Below, piece after piece: positions 1 through 6,657 of a DNA stretch of 10,831 nucleotides. The translations under genes and the position numbers were made by a program. The notes under the pieces are model-generated. The model ran no database searches and was not told the origin of the DNA. It saw nothing but the letters and a program-made list of their open reading frames with translations. The stretch is from assembly GCA_003562535.1 (NCBI GenBank), contig PWUP01000235.1, forward strand, positions 1 through 10,831, read 5' to 3'. The stretch comes from Gammaproteobacteria bacterium. Its GTDB lineage: Bacteria; Pseudomonadota; Gammaproteobacteria; Competibacterales; Competibacteraceae. The stretch's first letter is position 1, and each line of letters starts with the position of its first letter.

Positions 1-889
1 TGACATACGCCGCCGCCACCACCAACACCCCGCCTTGCACCAGCAAAATATCGCGGGTGGTAATGGCAGTGACCAGCATCCGGCCAATCCCCGGCCATTG
101 GAATACGGTTTCGATATACACCGCGCCGCCGAGGACAAAACCGGCCTGGATGCCGATGACCGGGATGATATTCACTAGGGCATTTTTAAACGCATGTTTG
201 TAAATCACCTGGCGCTCGGACAGTCCCTTGGCGCGGGCGGTACGCACATAATCTTGGCGCAGGACTTCGAGCATATTGGCGCGGGTCAGGCGGGCGACCA
301 CGCCGGTGGCCACCACGGCCAGGGTAATGGCGGGCAAGACCAGATGGCGGGCCACGTCCAGCGCCCCACCGCCGCCATAAATGGCCATCATCCCGCTGGC
401 CGGAAACCAGCCGAGATTGACCGCAAACACCATGACCAGCACCAGACCCAACCAAAATGAGGGCGTGGAAATGCCGATCAGCACAATTAAGGTGAGTACT
501 TTATCCTGCCAGCCGTATTGGCGCACGGCGGAGATGATCCCGGCCAATAGCCCGAATACGGCACACAGTATCAAGGCCGTACCGGCCAGCAATAGAGTCG
601 GCCCGAGGCGATCAAGAATTTCATCCAGTACCGGACGGTTCAGGGTATAGGATCGGCCAAAATCACCCTGCAAGACGTTACCCAACCAAGTGAAGTATTG
701 TTGGATTAAGGGTTGATCGAGACCGAGATCAGCGCGTAACCGTGCGAGGTTGTCCGCAGTGGCATAGGCACCGAGAATGGCTTGCGCCGGATCACCAGGA
801 ATCAGCGCCATAATGCCGAACACGATGATTGAAATGCCGAATAGCACGGGAATCGCCATCAGCAAGCGTTTGAGAATATAGCTCAGCAT
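1..889 (-). CDS. ABC transporter permease, DppB/OppB family (dipeptide/oligopeptide/nickel type), 3' end outside window
   Basis: Inner-membrane permease subunit of a binding-protein-dependent importer for peptides or related solutes; the family works as a heterodimer with a DppC-type permease. About 296 residues are readable without a stop, so the usual 310-340 residue protein lacks only its C-terminus here. It opens with MLSYILKRLLMAIPVLFGIS, the hallmark first membrane segment, then the periplasmic stretch with LIPGDPA and LGLDQPL. Several more hydrophobic segments follow, and the cytoplasmic EAA loop (VRTARAKGLSERQVIYKHAF) lies near residues 215-240, ahead of IIPVIGIQAGFVLGGAVYIE. The ATG at 889 follows a good GAGGTGG ribosome site. 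It overlaps the pth stop by 7 bases, suggesting translational coupling although the functions are unrelated. The substrate cannot be told from the permease alone; the partner permease and binding-protein genes are presumably outside the window. Confidence 0.93.
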   Translation of the reverse strand, partial: MLSYILKRLLMAIPVLFGISIIVFGIMALIPGDPAQAILGAYATADNLARLRADLGLDQPLIQQYFTWLGNVLQGDFGRSYTLNRPVLDEILDRLGPTLLLAGTALILCAVFGLLAGIISAVRQYGWQDKVLTLIVLIGISTPSFWLGLVLVMVFAVNLGWFPASGMMAIYGGGGALDVARHLVLPAITLAVVATGVVARLTRANMLEVLRQDYVRTARAKGLSERQVIYKHAFKNALVNIIPVIGIQAGFVLGGAVYIETVFQWPGIGRMLVTAITTRDILLVQGGVLVVAAAYV

Positions 890-1464
890 AATCCACCTCG
901 ACGATGCAAAACTTGCATCGCTTTATTGAATTCACCCTGCACAATCTGTGGGAAAACCGTCATCACGGTATCGAGAGCCGCCTCAATCGACTGGCGTTCG
1001 GATAGGGGGGGGCGCTCAAGCACATAGGCCACAACATCGCCACCCACGCCCGGATGACCGATGCCAATACGCAGACGCAGGAAATCATTGCGACCTAAGT
1101 GGTGTATGGTGTCGCGCAGGCCATTATGGCCGCCGTGGCCACCGCTGTGTTTAAGTCGGACCGTGCCAACCGGTAAGTCCAGATCATCGTGGACCACCAG
1201 CAGTGCCGTCGGAGGAATTTTATAGAAAGCCAGCAGCGGAGCAATGGCTTGACCACTGCGGTTCATAAACGTCTGGGGTTTTAACAGCCACAGGGGTTGC
1301 CCCGCCAGTGAGGCGCGGGCGCATTCACCTTTATAACGGGCAGCAGGACGCAATGTCACACCCGCTGCAGCCGCCAGCCGATCCAATAGCCAAAACCCGG
1401 CATTGTGCCGGGTTTCCGCATAGTTGACTCCAGGGTTGCCGAGTCCGACGATTAATTGCAGCAC
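883..1464 (-). CDS. pth: Peptidyl-tRNA hydrolase
   Basis: Cytoplasmic esterase that frees tRNA from peptidyl-tRNA dropped by ribosomes; essential in most bacteria. The 193-residue product has the usual length and the full set of Pth family landmarks: IVGLGNPG at the N-terminus with N10, H20 in TRHNAGF, FMNRSG with N68, HDDLDLP with D93, and GGHGGHNGL with H113-N114, followed by RIGIGHP. The start is GTG at 1464; an in-frame TGA two codons upstream rules out any longer form, and the ribosome site is weak. It lies 28 bases downstream of rplY, the usual gammaproteobacterial partner, and is probably cotranscribed with it. The next gene is a peptide-type permease rather than ychF, which follows pth in E. 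coli and Pseudomonas. Confidence 0.98.
   Translation of the reverse strand: MLQLIVGLGNPGVNYAETRHNAGFWLLDRLAAAAGVTLRPAARYKGECARASLAGQPLWLLKPQTFMNRSGQAIAPLLAFYKIPPTALLVVHDDLDLPVGTVRLKHSGGHGGHNGLRDTIHHLGRNDFLRLRIGIGHPGVGGDVVAYVLERPPLSERQSIEAALDTVMTVFPQIVQGEFNKAMQVLHRRGGLC
893..899 (-). promoter_or_regulatory. Ribosome binding site of the permease gene
   Basis: GAGGTGG on the minus strand, just before the ATG at 889 and lying inside the end of pth. It is a strong Shine-Dalgarno match and fixes the permease start even though that start overlaps the pth stop. Confidence 0.7.
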
Positions 1465-1492
1465 CGTTCAGCACTCGGTCTTATGCTGTGCA

Positions 1493-2134
1493 TTAGCTCG
1501 GGTCACTGGACGGTTCATCGCCTTCCGGCTCAGCCGCGCCCTCATCCTCATCGCTGCCGGCCCCGGTGGGATACACGACACTGACGACCGCGAGATCACT
1601 GCTTTCCTCTAACTCCACCCCTGGCGGCAAAGTCAAGTCGGCAATAAAGATGGACTCGTTCACCCGCAGATCGAGCACATCAACTTCAATCGTTTCGGGT
1701 AAATCTTTCGGCAGACACGTCACATCCACTTCAATCATCAGATGACTGATGATTCCACCATCCTCACGCACACCTTTGCACCGCTCTTCATTGACAAAGT
1801 GCAGCGGAACCCGCATACGGATTTCTTCATCTTCGACAATGCGTTGCAAATCCAGGTGCAAAACCACAGTGGGCTTGAAAGGATGGCGTTGCAAATCACG
1901 CAATACCACCCGCTCTGAGGGTTTACCCACCGTATTGAGCGTCAAAATATTGGAATAGAAACCTTCATCGCGTAATTGCCGCTGGATTTCATTTTGACTG
2001 ATGATCAAATTCACCGGATCGCGCCGGGCGCCGTACAGCACTGCGGGTATGTTTCCGGAACGACGCAGGCGGCGGCTCGCACCTTTCCCCACATCATTAC
2101 GGGGTTCAGCGTTTAATACATAATCGACACTCAT
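1493..2134 (-). CDS. rplY: 50S ribosomal protein L25, long (CTC/TL5) form
   Basis: Large-subunit protein that binds 5S rRNA. At 213 residues it is the long form, not the roughly 94-residue E. coli form. The N-terminal L25 domain (about 1-92) contains RRSGNIPAVLYG and RVVLRDLQRHPFKPTVVLHLDL. The C-terminal CTC/TL5 beta domain (about 95-192) contains VPLHFVNEE, LPETIEVDV and LTLPPGVEL. It ends in an acidic tail rich in D, E, S and P. The ATG at 2134 is preceded by GGAG with 8-base spacing. It sits 108 bases downstream of prs and just upstream of pth, the conserved order. In E. coli the rplY leader is reported to be an autogenous control site; a possible stem-loop lies in the leader here (see 2188-2220). 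CTC-type L25 is also linked to general stress in Bacillus, but no such role can be inferred here. Confidence 0.97.
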   Translation of the reverse strand: MSVDYVLNAEPRNDVGKGASRRLRRSGNIPAVLYGARRDPVNLIISQNEIQRQLRDEGFYSNILTLNTVGKPSERVVLRDLQRHPFKPTVVLHLDLQRIVEDEEIRMRVPLHFVNEERCKGVREDGGIISHLMIEVDVTCLPKDLPETIEVDVLDLRVNESIFIADLTLPPGVELEESSDLAVVSVVYPTGAGSDEDEGAAEPEGDEPSSDPS

Positions 2135-2141
2135 GTCGTTA

Positions 2142-2146
2142 GCTCC
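2142..2146 (-). promoter_or_regulatory. Ribosome binding site of rplY
   Basis: GGAGC on the minus strand, with about 8 bases between GGAG and the ATG at 2134. It is the only good Shine-Dalgarno match here and supports the annotated rplY start. Confidence 0.55.
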
Positions 2147-2187
2147 ATATATAAATTAGCAGTTAGATTGGGTCACAGACAGGGCAA

Positions 2188-2220
2188 CCCCGCCACTCCC
2201 GCGACCAGGTCATGGCAGGG
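2188..2220 (-). promoter_or_regulatory. Possible stem-loop in the prs-rplY intergenic leader
   Basis: On the minus strand CCCTGCC (2220-2214) can pair with GGCGGGG (2194-2188), seven pairs with one G-U, around a 19-base GC-rich loop. No T-run follows, so it is not a canonical intrinsic terminator of prs. It lies about 50 bases before the rplY start, where a leader structure could act on rplY translation or mRNA processing. The pairing was found by eye and no folding energy was computed. Confidence 0.3.
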
Positions 2221-2242
2221 ATACGGTGCTACCTATTCAAGT

Positions 2243-3193
2243 TCAAGCAAACAGGCAGCTAATCGATTCTTCGTTGTGTACCCGCCGCATGGTTTCCGCC
2301 AATAGCGGAGCCACACTGACTTGGCGGATACTCGAACTTTTTTCCGCTTTACCGCGCAGTGGTATGGTATCGGTTACAATCAATTCGTCAAGCGCTGACT
2401 GTTCAATGTTGTCCACCGCTGCACCAGAAAGCACTGCATGAGTGCAGTAAGCCCGTACTGACACTGCACCACGTTTTTTCAGGGCTGCTGCGGCATGACA
2501 TAAGGTGCCCGCCGTATCGACCATATCATCGATTAATACGCAGTGTTGACCCTCTACCGATCCGATGATGTTCATCACTTCGGCCTGATTGGGGCCAGGA
2601 CGGCGCTTATCAATAATCGCTAGCTCCGCGTCGTCTAATCGTTTGGCCAGGGCACGAGCGCGCACCACACCCCCCACATCGGGAGAAACCACGACGGGAC
2701 GCCCTAATTGCCGTGCGCGAATGTCTTCCAGCATCAGCGGTGAGCCATAGACATTATCCAAGGGTTTATCGAAAAAGCCTTGGATCTGGTCAGCGTGCAA
2801 ATCCACCGTCAACACCCGATCGATACCGGCGATGGAAATCATATTGGCCACGACCTTAGCCGAAATCGGCACTCGGGCGGAACGGGGCCGTCGATCTTGG
2901 CGCGAATAGCCTAGATAGGGAATCACGGCGGTGATGCGCAGGGCCGAGGAGCGCAATAAGGCATCGGCCATGATCAACAATTCCATCAAGTTATCGTTGG
3001 TTGGGTAACAAGTCGGTTGGACAATAAATACGTCTTGCCCCCGAACATTTTCCAAGATTTCCACCAGCACTTCGCCATCGCTGAACCGGCCAACGCTGGC
3101 TTTGCCCATAGGCAAGTTAAGATGCTGAGTGATGGCTTGAGCCAAGCGCGGGTGAGCATTACCCGCAAAGACCATCATTCGACCGTTAGACAC
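2243..3193 (-). CDS. prs: Ribose-phosphate pyrophosphokinase (PRPP synthetase)
   Basis: Cytoplasmic enzyme that transfers pyrophosphate from ATP to ribose-5-phosphate, giving PRPP for purine, pyrimidine, histidine, tryptophan and NAD synthesis. Family landmarks run in order: FAGNAHP, VGRFSDGE, ENVRGQDVFI, PTNDNLMELL, the ATP-loop stretch YSRQDRRPRSARVPISAKVVA, VDLHADQIQGFFD, SPDVGGVVRARA, IDKRRPGPN, the ribose-5-phosphate loop DDMVDTAGT (about 222-230) and the C-terminal NEESIS. The frame stays open to a TTG at 3259 (338 residues). The GTG at 3193 gives MSNGRMMVFAGNAHP, 316 residues, matching the N-terminus (MSKMMVF-like) and length of gammaproteobacterial homologues; ATGs at 3178 and 3175 are alternatives. 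The ribosome site is weak for every choice. It follows tRNA-Gln and precedes rplY, the Pseudomonas order. Confidence 0.96.
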   Translation of the reverse strand: MSNGRMMVFAGNAHPRLAQAITQHLNLPMGKASVGRFSDGEVLVEILENVRGQDVFIVQPTCYPTNDNLMELLIMADALLRSSALRITAVIPYLGYSRQDRRPRSARVPISAKVVANMISIAGIDRVLTVDLHADQIQGFFDKPLDNVYGSPLMLEDIRARQLGRPVVVSPDVGGVVRARALAKRLDDAELAIIDKRRPGPNQAEVMNIIGSVEGQHCVLIDDMVDTAGTLCHAAAALKKRGAVSVRAYCTHAVLSGAAVDNIEQSALDELIVTDTIPLRGKAEKSSSIRQVSVAPLLAETMRRVHNEESISCLFA

Positions 3194-3278
3194 AGGTCTT
3201 ACCGTAGGTTCGCATGAGTCAGGGTAAGGTGAGTACCGCTGTTTCACAAGGTTGGACAAGGGTTAAAACAACGCATTA

Positions 3279-3353
3279 TGGCTGGGTCGCCAGGATTCGA
3301 ACCTGGGAATGGCGGGATCAAAACCCGCTGCCTTGCCGCTTGGCTACGACCCA
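3279..3353 (-). tRNA. tRNA-Gln (anticodon TTG)
   Basis: A 75-base tRNA on the minus strand. The acceptor stem is TGGGTCG/CGACCCA followed by discriminator G and an encoded CCA (3281-3279). The D arm contains GTAGCCAAGCGG, and the anticodon stem GCGGG/CCCGC encloses loop TTTTGAT with anticodon TTG, reading CAA (and CAG by wobble). The T arm has CCAGG-TTCGAAT-CCTGG. Its 5' end lies only 15 bases after the ispE stop and its 3' end 85 bases before the preferred prs start, so it is probably cut from a polycistronic transcript. A tRNA-Gln sits in the same place in Pseudomonas. Confidence 0.97.
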
Positions 3354-3368
3354 GTAGTTAAATAACCA

Positions 3369-4229
3369 TTACACTATTATGGCGCTTTGTAGCCGCTGGT
3401 GCAAGCATGACCGGTTACAACCCCGAGCGACAAAGCCATTTAGACTGCTAGGTCGCTGTGCTAAAACGGCTTCAGCGTGATAACGGTTAGGGAACGCCGC
3501 AAACACACAACTGCCGGTTCCCGTCATCCGAGCGTGTCCATAGTTGGACAGCCACCTCGCCGCCGCACGCACTTCAGGGTAGCGGCGAAACACCACCGCT
3601 TCACAATCATTGCCTGCCCCATCAGGAACAGAGGCGCTGATTGTGAGTGCTGGGGTGTCGCGTGTCAAGTCAGGTTCAGAAAAAATGGCGCGCGTATTGA
3701 CCTGACAGGACGGCACAACCACCACAAACCACGGTTCATCCAGAGTCACTGGGGTGAGTTGCTCACCGACACCCTCAGCCCAAGCGGCCTGACCATGGAC
3801 AAAAATCGGCACATCCGCGCCTAAACTCAAGCCCAATGTGGCCAGTTCAGCCCAACTCAACTCCAGACGCCAATAATGGTTCAAGGCCACCAGCGTCGTA
3901 GCCGCATCTGAGCTGCCGCCACCTAAACCCGCACCGGTAGGCAGGCGTTTGTCGATGGCGATTTCGATACCCGCATCCGGCGCATAGCGTTGTTGTAATA
4001 AACGCGCCGCCCGTACACACAGATCCTGTTCGGGGGCGATTTCTGCCACCCCGCCATGACGGATAATGCGATTATCATCGCGCAGGGTGAAGGTCAAATA
4101 ATCGGCAATATCCAGAAACTGAAACAAGGTTTGCAGCAGATGATAACCGTCTGAGCGTTGACCGACGATGTGCAAGAAGCGATTTAATTTAGCCGGTGCT
4201 GGCCAAGGTGGGTTTAAATCAGTGTCCAT
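3369..4229 (-). CDS. ispE: 4-diphosphocytidyl-2-C-methyl-D-erythritol kinase
   Basis: GHMP kinase that phosphorylates the 2-hydroxyl of CDP-methylerythritol in the MEP route to isoprenoid precursors. The 286-residue product has all three GHMP motifs: PAPAKLN with K14 near the N-terminus, the glycine-rich ATP loop PTGAGLGGGSSDAA (97-110), and MTGTGSCVF (235-243). LGADVPIF supplies the catalytic aspartate D139, and QRSDGYHLLQTLFQFLD and EGVGEQLTPV are IspE-specific. The ATG at 4229 places WPAPAKLN as in E. coli. It overlaps the end of lolB by 16 bases and has no clear Shine-Dalgarno, so translation probably depends on coupling to lolB. tRNA-Gln follows 15 bases after the stop. Confidence 0.98.
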   Translation of the reverse strand: MDTDLNPPWPAPAKLNRFLHIVGQRSDGYHLLQTLFQFLDIADYLTFTLRDDNRIIRHGGVAEIAPEQDLCVRAARLLQQRYAPDAGIEIAIDKRLPTGAGLGGGSSDAATTLVALNHYWRLELSWAELATLGLSLGADVPIFVHGQAAWAEGVGEQLTPVTLDEPWFVVVVPSCQVNTRAIFSEPDLTRDTPALTISASVPDGAGNDCEAVVFRRYPEVRAAARWLSNYGHARMTGTGSCVFAAFPNRYHAEAVLAQRPSSLNGFVARGCNRSCLHQRLQSAIIV

Positions 4230-4780
4230 TGGCGAATGAATAACTGCACAGTAAACGGTTCATACACGGCTCGCAAACGTTGGGGTAAGTCAAACTCATC
4301 AACTTGGATATAATTTAAATAATGGATCAGCCAGCCAGCTTGTTGCAACTGGCGTGTCCGACCCTGCGCATCCGTCACGGGGGTGACCGGCGTGTCGGGT
4401 GTGGCTAAGCCTAACAACCAATAACGCAGACCGCTAATCGGCAGTGACAGCCCAGTGGCTTCGGCAAGCAACTGGTCAGCCTCCTCGGCGTGGAACGAGT
4501 GCTCACCCTGGTGCAAAACCACCCCCTGCTCATCACCACGAATACGGATCTGCCCTTGACCTAAAGCACCTACCAGATCAATACGGTAGCCAGCTCCCCG
4601 CTGCTCCCAAGTGATACTGCTTTGCCAACTGTTCTGGCCATCAGTCATCGCCACTCGCCCTTCCAGCACCCAAGCGTCCAACTCCAGTGCGGGGCGGTGG
4701 GGCGGAGCCGGTGAGGTGGGTGAGGTCGCACACCCAGCCACCACCAACAACCCCATTACAATGATAAGCCATCGTTTCAC
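4214..4780 (-). CDS. lolB: Outer-membrane lipoprotein LolB
   Basis: Outer-membrane lipoprotein that takes lipoproteins from periplasmic LolA and inserts them into the outer membrane. The product has 188 residues. A short signal peptide (MKRWLIIVMGLLVVAGC) ends in lipobox V-A-G-C with lipidated C17; the next residue, A18, is not an inner-membrane retention aspartate. The mature part shows WVLEGRVAM, the SWQSSITWEQ strand, RIDLVGALGQGQIRI and the ending L-P-Q-R-L-R family pattern. The start is GTG at 4780, overlapping the TPR gene stop as GTGA, with AAGGAG about 11 bases upstream inside the TPR gene. Similarity to LolB is moderate, as is normal for this fast-evolving family; the position before ispE makes the call firm. 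Confidence 0.95.
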   Translation of the reverse strand: MKRWLIIVMGLLVVAGCATSPTSPAPPHRPALELDAWVLEGRVAMTDGQNSWQSSITWEQRGAGYRIDLVGALGQGQIRIRGDEQGVVLHQGEHSFHAEEADQLLAEATGLSLPISGLRYWLLGLATPDTPVTPVTDAQGRTRQLQQAGWLIHYLNYIQVDEFDLPQRLRAVYEPFTVQLFIRQWTLI

Positions 4781-6489
4781 GGTCGGAACAACTCCTTGAT
4801 CCGCAGCAAATACTCATCATCAGGAGCCTGTTCAAAGGCCGTTTCCCAAATAGTACGCGCTTCTTCATACTCACCAAGTTCCCACAACACTTGGCTGAGG
4901 TGCATGGTAATTTCTGGATCGGCGCTGATGTCATGGGCGCGGCGCAAATACGGCAGCGCGGCGTGCAAATCCCCCAAACGGTATTTAACCCAGCCCATGC
5001 TGTCGAGTATGGCCGGATCATCAGGCAGTAAATCTAAAGCCTGACGGATAAGCTCATAGGCTTCCTCATGGCGATCGGTCCGATCCGTCAGAGTGTACCC
5101 CAAGGCATTCAAGGCATGCGCATGGTCGGGATCATCAGCGATAATCCGGCGCAAATCCTCTTCCAGTTGGTCGAGCCGATCTAAGCGTTCGGCGGCTAAC
5201 GCACGACTGTAGAGTAAATCATGATTATCGGGATGTTGCTCCAACGCCTTATCCAGCACCTCATAAGCGGCTTGGTAACGGCTCACCTCCCGCCAAATAT
5301 GCGCCTCAGTGATGTACAACGACACGACATTATCGGGGTAGGCGTCACGCAACCGGCTCAAGCGCTGGGACACCTCAGCAAAACGCTCTAAGCGGGCTTC
5401 CATAGTCGCGGCCCGAATCTGTGCCGTAAGGTAACGATCCTCCGCTTCAACCTCAATATACCAAGCGAGCGCTGCGGCGTAATCGCCGCGCCGTTCATTC
5501 AGCCGTGCGAGTTCAAAGGTACTTTCAGCAATCCGCTGATTGGAATCTAAAAGCCGCTGAAAATACTCTTCAGCAATGTCGTAGTGTTCCGCTTCAGTGG
5601 CCAACACCCCCAAGGCGAATAACGCCTCGGCATCATCCGGCTGCGCCTCCGCTAGCTGGGCAAATTGTTCTCGCGCTGCGTCCAGTTGATCCGCCGCAAC
5701 CAGAATTCTGGCATAACCGAGTCGTAATTCACTGTCCTCTGGGTTGGCAGCAACCGCAGCGGCTAAACCCTCGACCGCCTCGGTGACTTGTTCAGCTTGC
5801 AAGCGCAGTCGGGCCTGGGCTAACAGCGCCTCACGCCAATCGGGGCGTTGCTGTAGAGCCTGATCTAAGTAATCCAGCGCCTTAGTGATTTGCTCACCTT
5901 CCATAGCCGCTAAAGCTGTGTAATACAGCGCAAACACCGAGTCCGAGTGCTGAGCGGCTAAGTGCTCCAACGCTTGCAAGCGAGTGTCCGCTTCCACTTG
6001 ATTGAGCACATTGAACAAACCGGCAAAACCGTCTTGGTTGTCACGCTGGGCAAATACCATGCGGATCTGATCAAGGTAGCCCATAGCCGCATCCATTTCG
6101 GCCTGTTTAAGCAGTGCCACCGCCAAGGTCTGCACCGCTTGATGATCATCAGGACTCAACTGTTGCCAACGGCGCGCAAAGTGTAACAGTGCGGTTTGGT
6201 CATCAATATGCAGGGCAATCCGCGCTGCACGTTCAGCGAGCTGGGGGTCTTGGCTCAGATCGACGATGGCCTGATAATGCTCCACAGCCATCGGTAGGTG
6301 ACCGCGCCGTACCGCAAACTCAGCCACCAACACATGGTACATGTGATCGGCTTGAGACACAGACGGTGACTCCGACGACTCCGACGATTCTGGTGTTCCG
6401 ACCGCGGTAGACGCCCACAGCAGCACTACAGCGGCACCGGTAAGCAACACGGCGCGGCGCACGGCATAACACAATCCAGTAACTTCCAT
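4777..6489 (-). CDS. Secreted tetratricopeptide-repeat protein, conserved neighbour of lolB
   Basis: The product has 570 residues. A signal peptide is visible: charged VRR, then a hydrophobic stretch AVLLTGAAVVLLWASTAVG ending near residue 31, so the protein is probably periplasmic or anchored by this segment. A short S/E/P linker (SSESSES) follows, and from about residue 48 to the end the chain is a run of helical TPR units with W-x-x-A, A-Y-x-x-L and xxPDDxxA patterns. The most conserved block is C-terminal (about 455-570): HALNALGYTL, ILDSMGWVKYRLGD, ALPYLRRAHD and HLSQVLWELGEYEEA. TPR arrays are protein-binding scaffolds; no catalytic motif is seen. An equivalent gene sits between hemA and lolB in Pseudomonas, suggesting a link to envelope assembly or lipoprotein handling, which is inference. 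The ATG at 6489 lacks a strong ribosome site. It is first in the leftward operon. Confidence 0.9.
   Translation of the reverse strand: MEVTGLCYAVRRAVLLTGAAVVLLWASTAVGTPESSESSESPSVSQADHMYHVLVAEFAVRRGHLPMAVEHYQAIVDLSQDPQLAERAARIALHIDDQTALLHFARRWQQLSPDDHQAVQTLAVALLKQAEMDAAMGYLDQIRMVFAQRDNQDGFAGLFNVLNQVEADTRLQALEHLAAQHSDSVFALYYTALAAMEGEQITKALDYLDQALQQRPDWREALLAQARLRLQAEQVTEAVEGLAAAVAANPEDSELRLGYARILVAADQLDAAREQFAQLAEAQPDDAEALFALGVLATEAEHYDIAEEYFQRLLDSNQRIAESTFELARLNERRGDYAAALAWYIEVEAEDRYLTAQIRAATMEARLERFAEVSQRLSRLRDAYPDNVVSLYITEAHIWREVSRYQAAYEVLDKALEQHPDNHDLLYSRALAAERLDRLDQLEEDLRRIIADDPDHAHALNALGYTLTDRTDRHEEAYELIRQALDLLPDDPAILDSMGWVKYRLGDLHAALPYLRRAHDISADPEITMHLSQVLWELGEYEEARTIWETAFEQAPDDEYLLRIKELFRP
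4792..4797 (-). promoter_or_regulatory. Ribosome binding site of lolB
   Basis: AAGGAG on the minus strand, about 11 bases before the GTG at 4780 and inside the last codons of the upstream TPR gene. It supports the GTG start and the 4-base overlap. Confidence 0.55.
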
Positions 6490-6551
6490 AAAACGACCCG
6501 TTTAAGTCTGAATAAAAAGTAGGGTGACTGATCTTAATCAATAAATCACTA

Positions 6552-6560
6552 ATTAAATCA
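6552..6560 (-). promoter_or_regulatory. Candidate extended -10 element for the leftward operon
   Basis: On the minus strand TGATTTAAT reads as an extended -10 (TG, one base, TTTAAT, 5 of 6 to TATAAT), about 63 bases before the TPR gene ATG. No good -35 lies at the right distance, which extended -10 promoters tolerate. The region is A+T-rich and lies between divergent genes, so a promoter is expected here. This is a motif match only. Confidence 0.3.
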
Positions 6561-6608
6561 CCGAGAGTGGATAAATTTGATCACGGGTACTTGATATTTA
6601 TCCATAGC

Positions 6609-6637
6609 ATCACAGAAAATGATTAGCCTAATATAAC
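6609..6637 (+). promoter_or_regulatory. Candidate sigma-70 promoter for hemA
   Basis: TATAAC at 6632-6637 (5 of 6 to the -10 consensus) lies 17 bases after ATCACA at 6609-6614 (4 of 6 to TTGACA). It would start transcription near 6644 and give a leader of only about 15 bases. An alternative is TTGATA at 6591-6596 with GAAAAT at 6615-6620 (18-base spacing). Both are visual matches. Confidence 0.3.
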
Positions 6638-6657
6638 GTTCGTCAACTATTAACATC

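Noticed and set aside
186..650. Small open frames on both strands at the left end
   Set aside because: The permease frame on the minus strand is open from 889 to the edge and explains this region; the others are shadows.
3477..3824. 115-codon plus-strand open frame inside ispE
   Set aside because: It lies antisense to a fully supported ispE with all GHMP motifs, and its translation is Arg/His-rich without recognisable pattern.
4641..5021. 126-codon minus-strand open frame overlapping the TPR and lolB junction
   Set aside because: It is a shifted frame of the same strand over two real genes; the product shows no family pattern.
6361..6390. Short tandem repeat gactccgac in the TPR gene
   Set aside because: Only two exact 9-base copies encoding the SES linker after the signal peptide; ordinary linker slippage, not a repeat array.
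6114..6410. 98-codon plus-strand open frame opposite the TPR gene
   Set aside because: It is antisense to a clear TPR frame, with biased low-complexity translation and no ribosome site.
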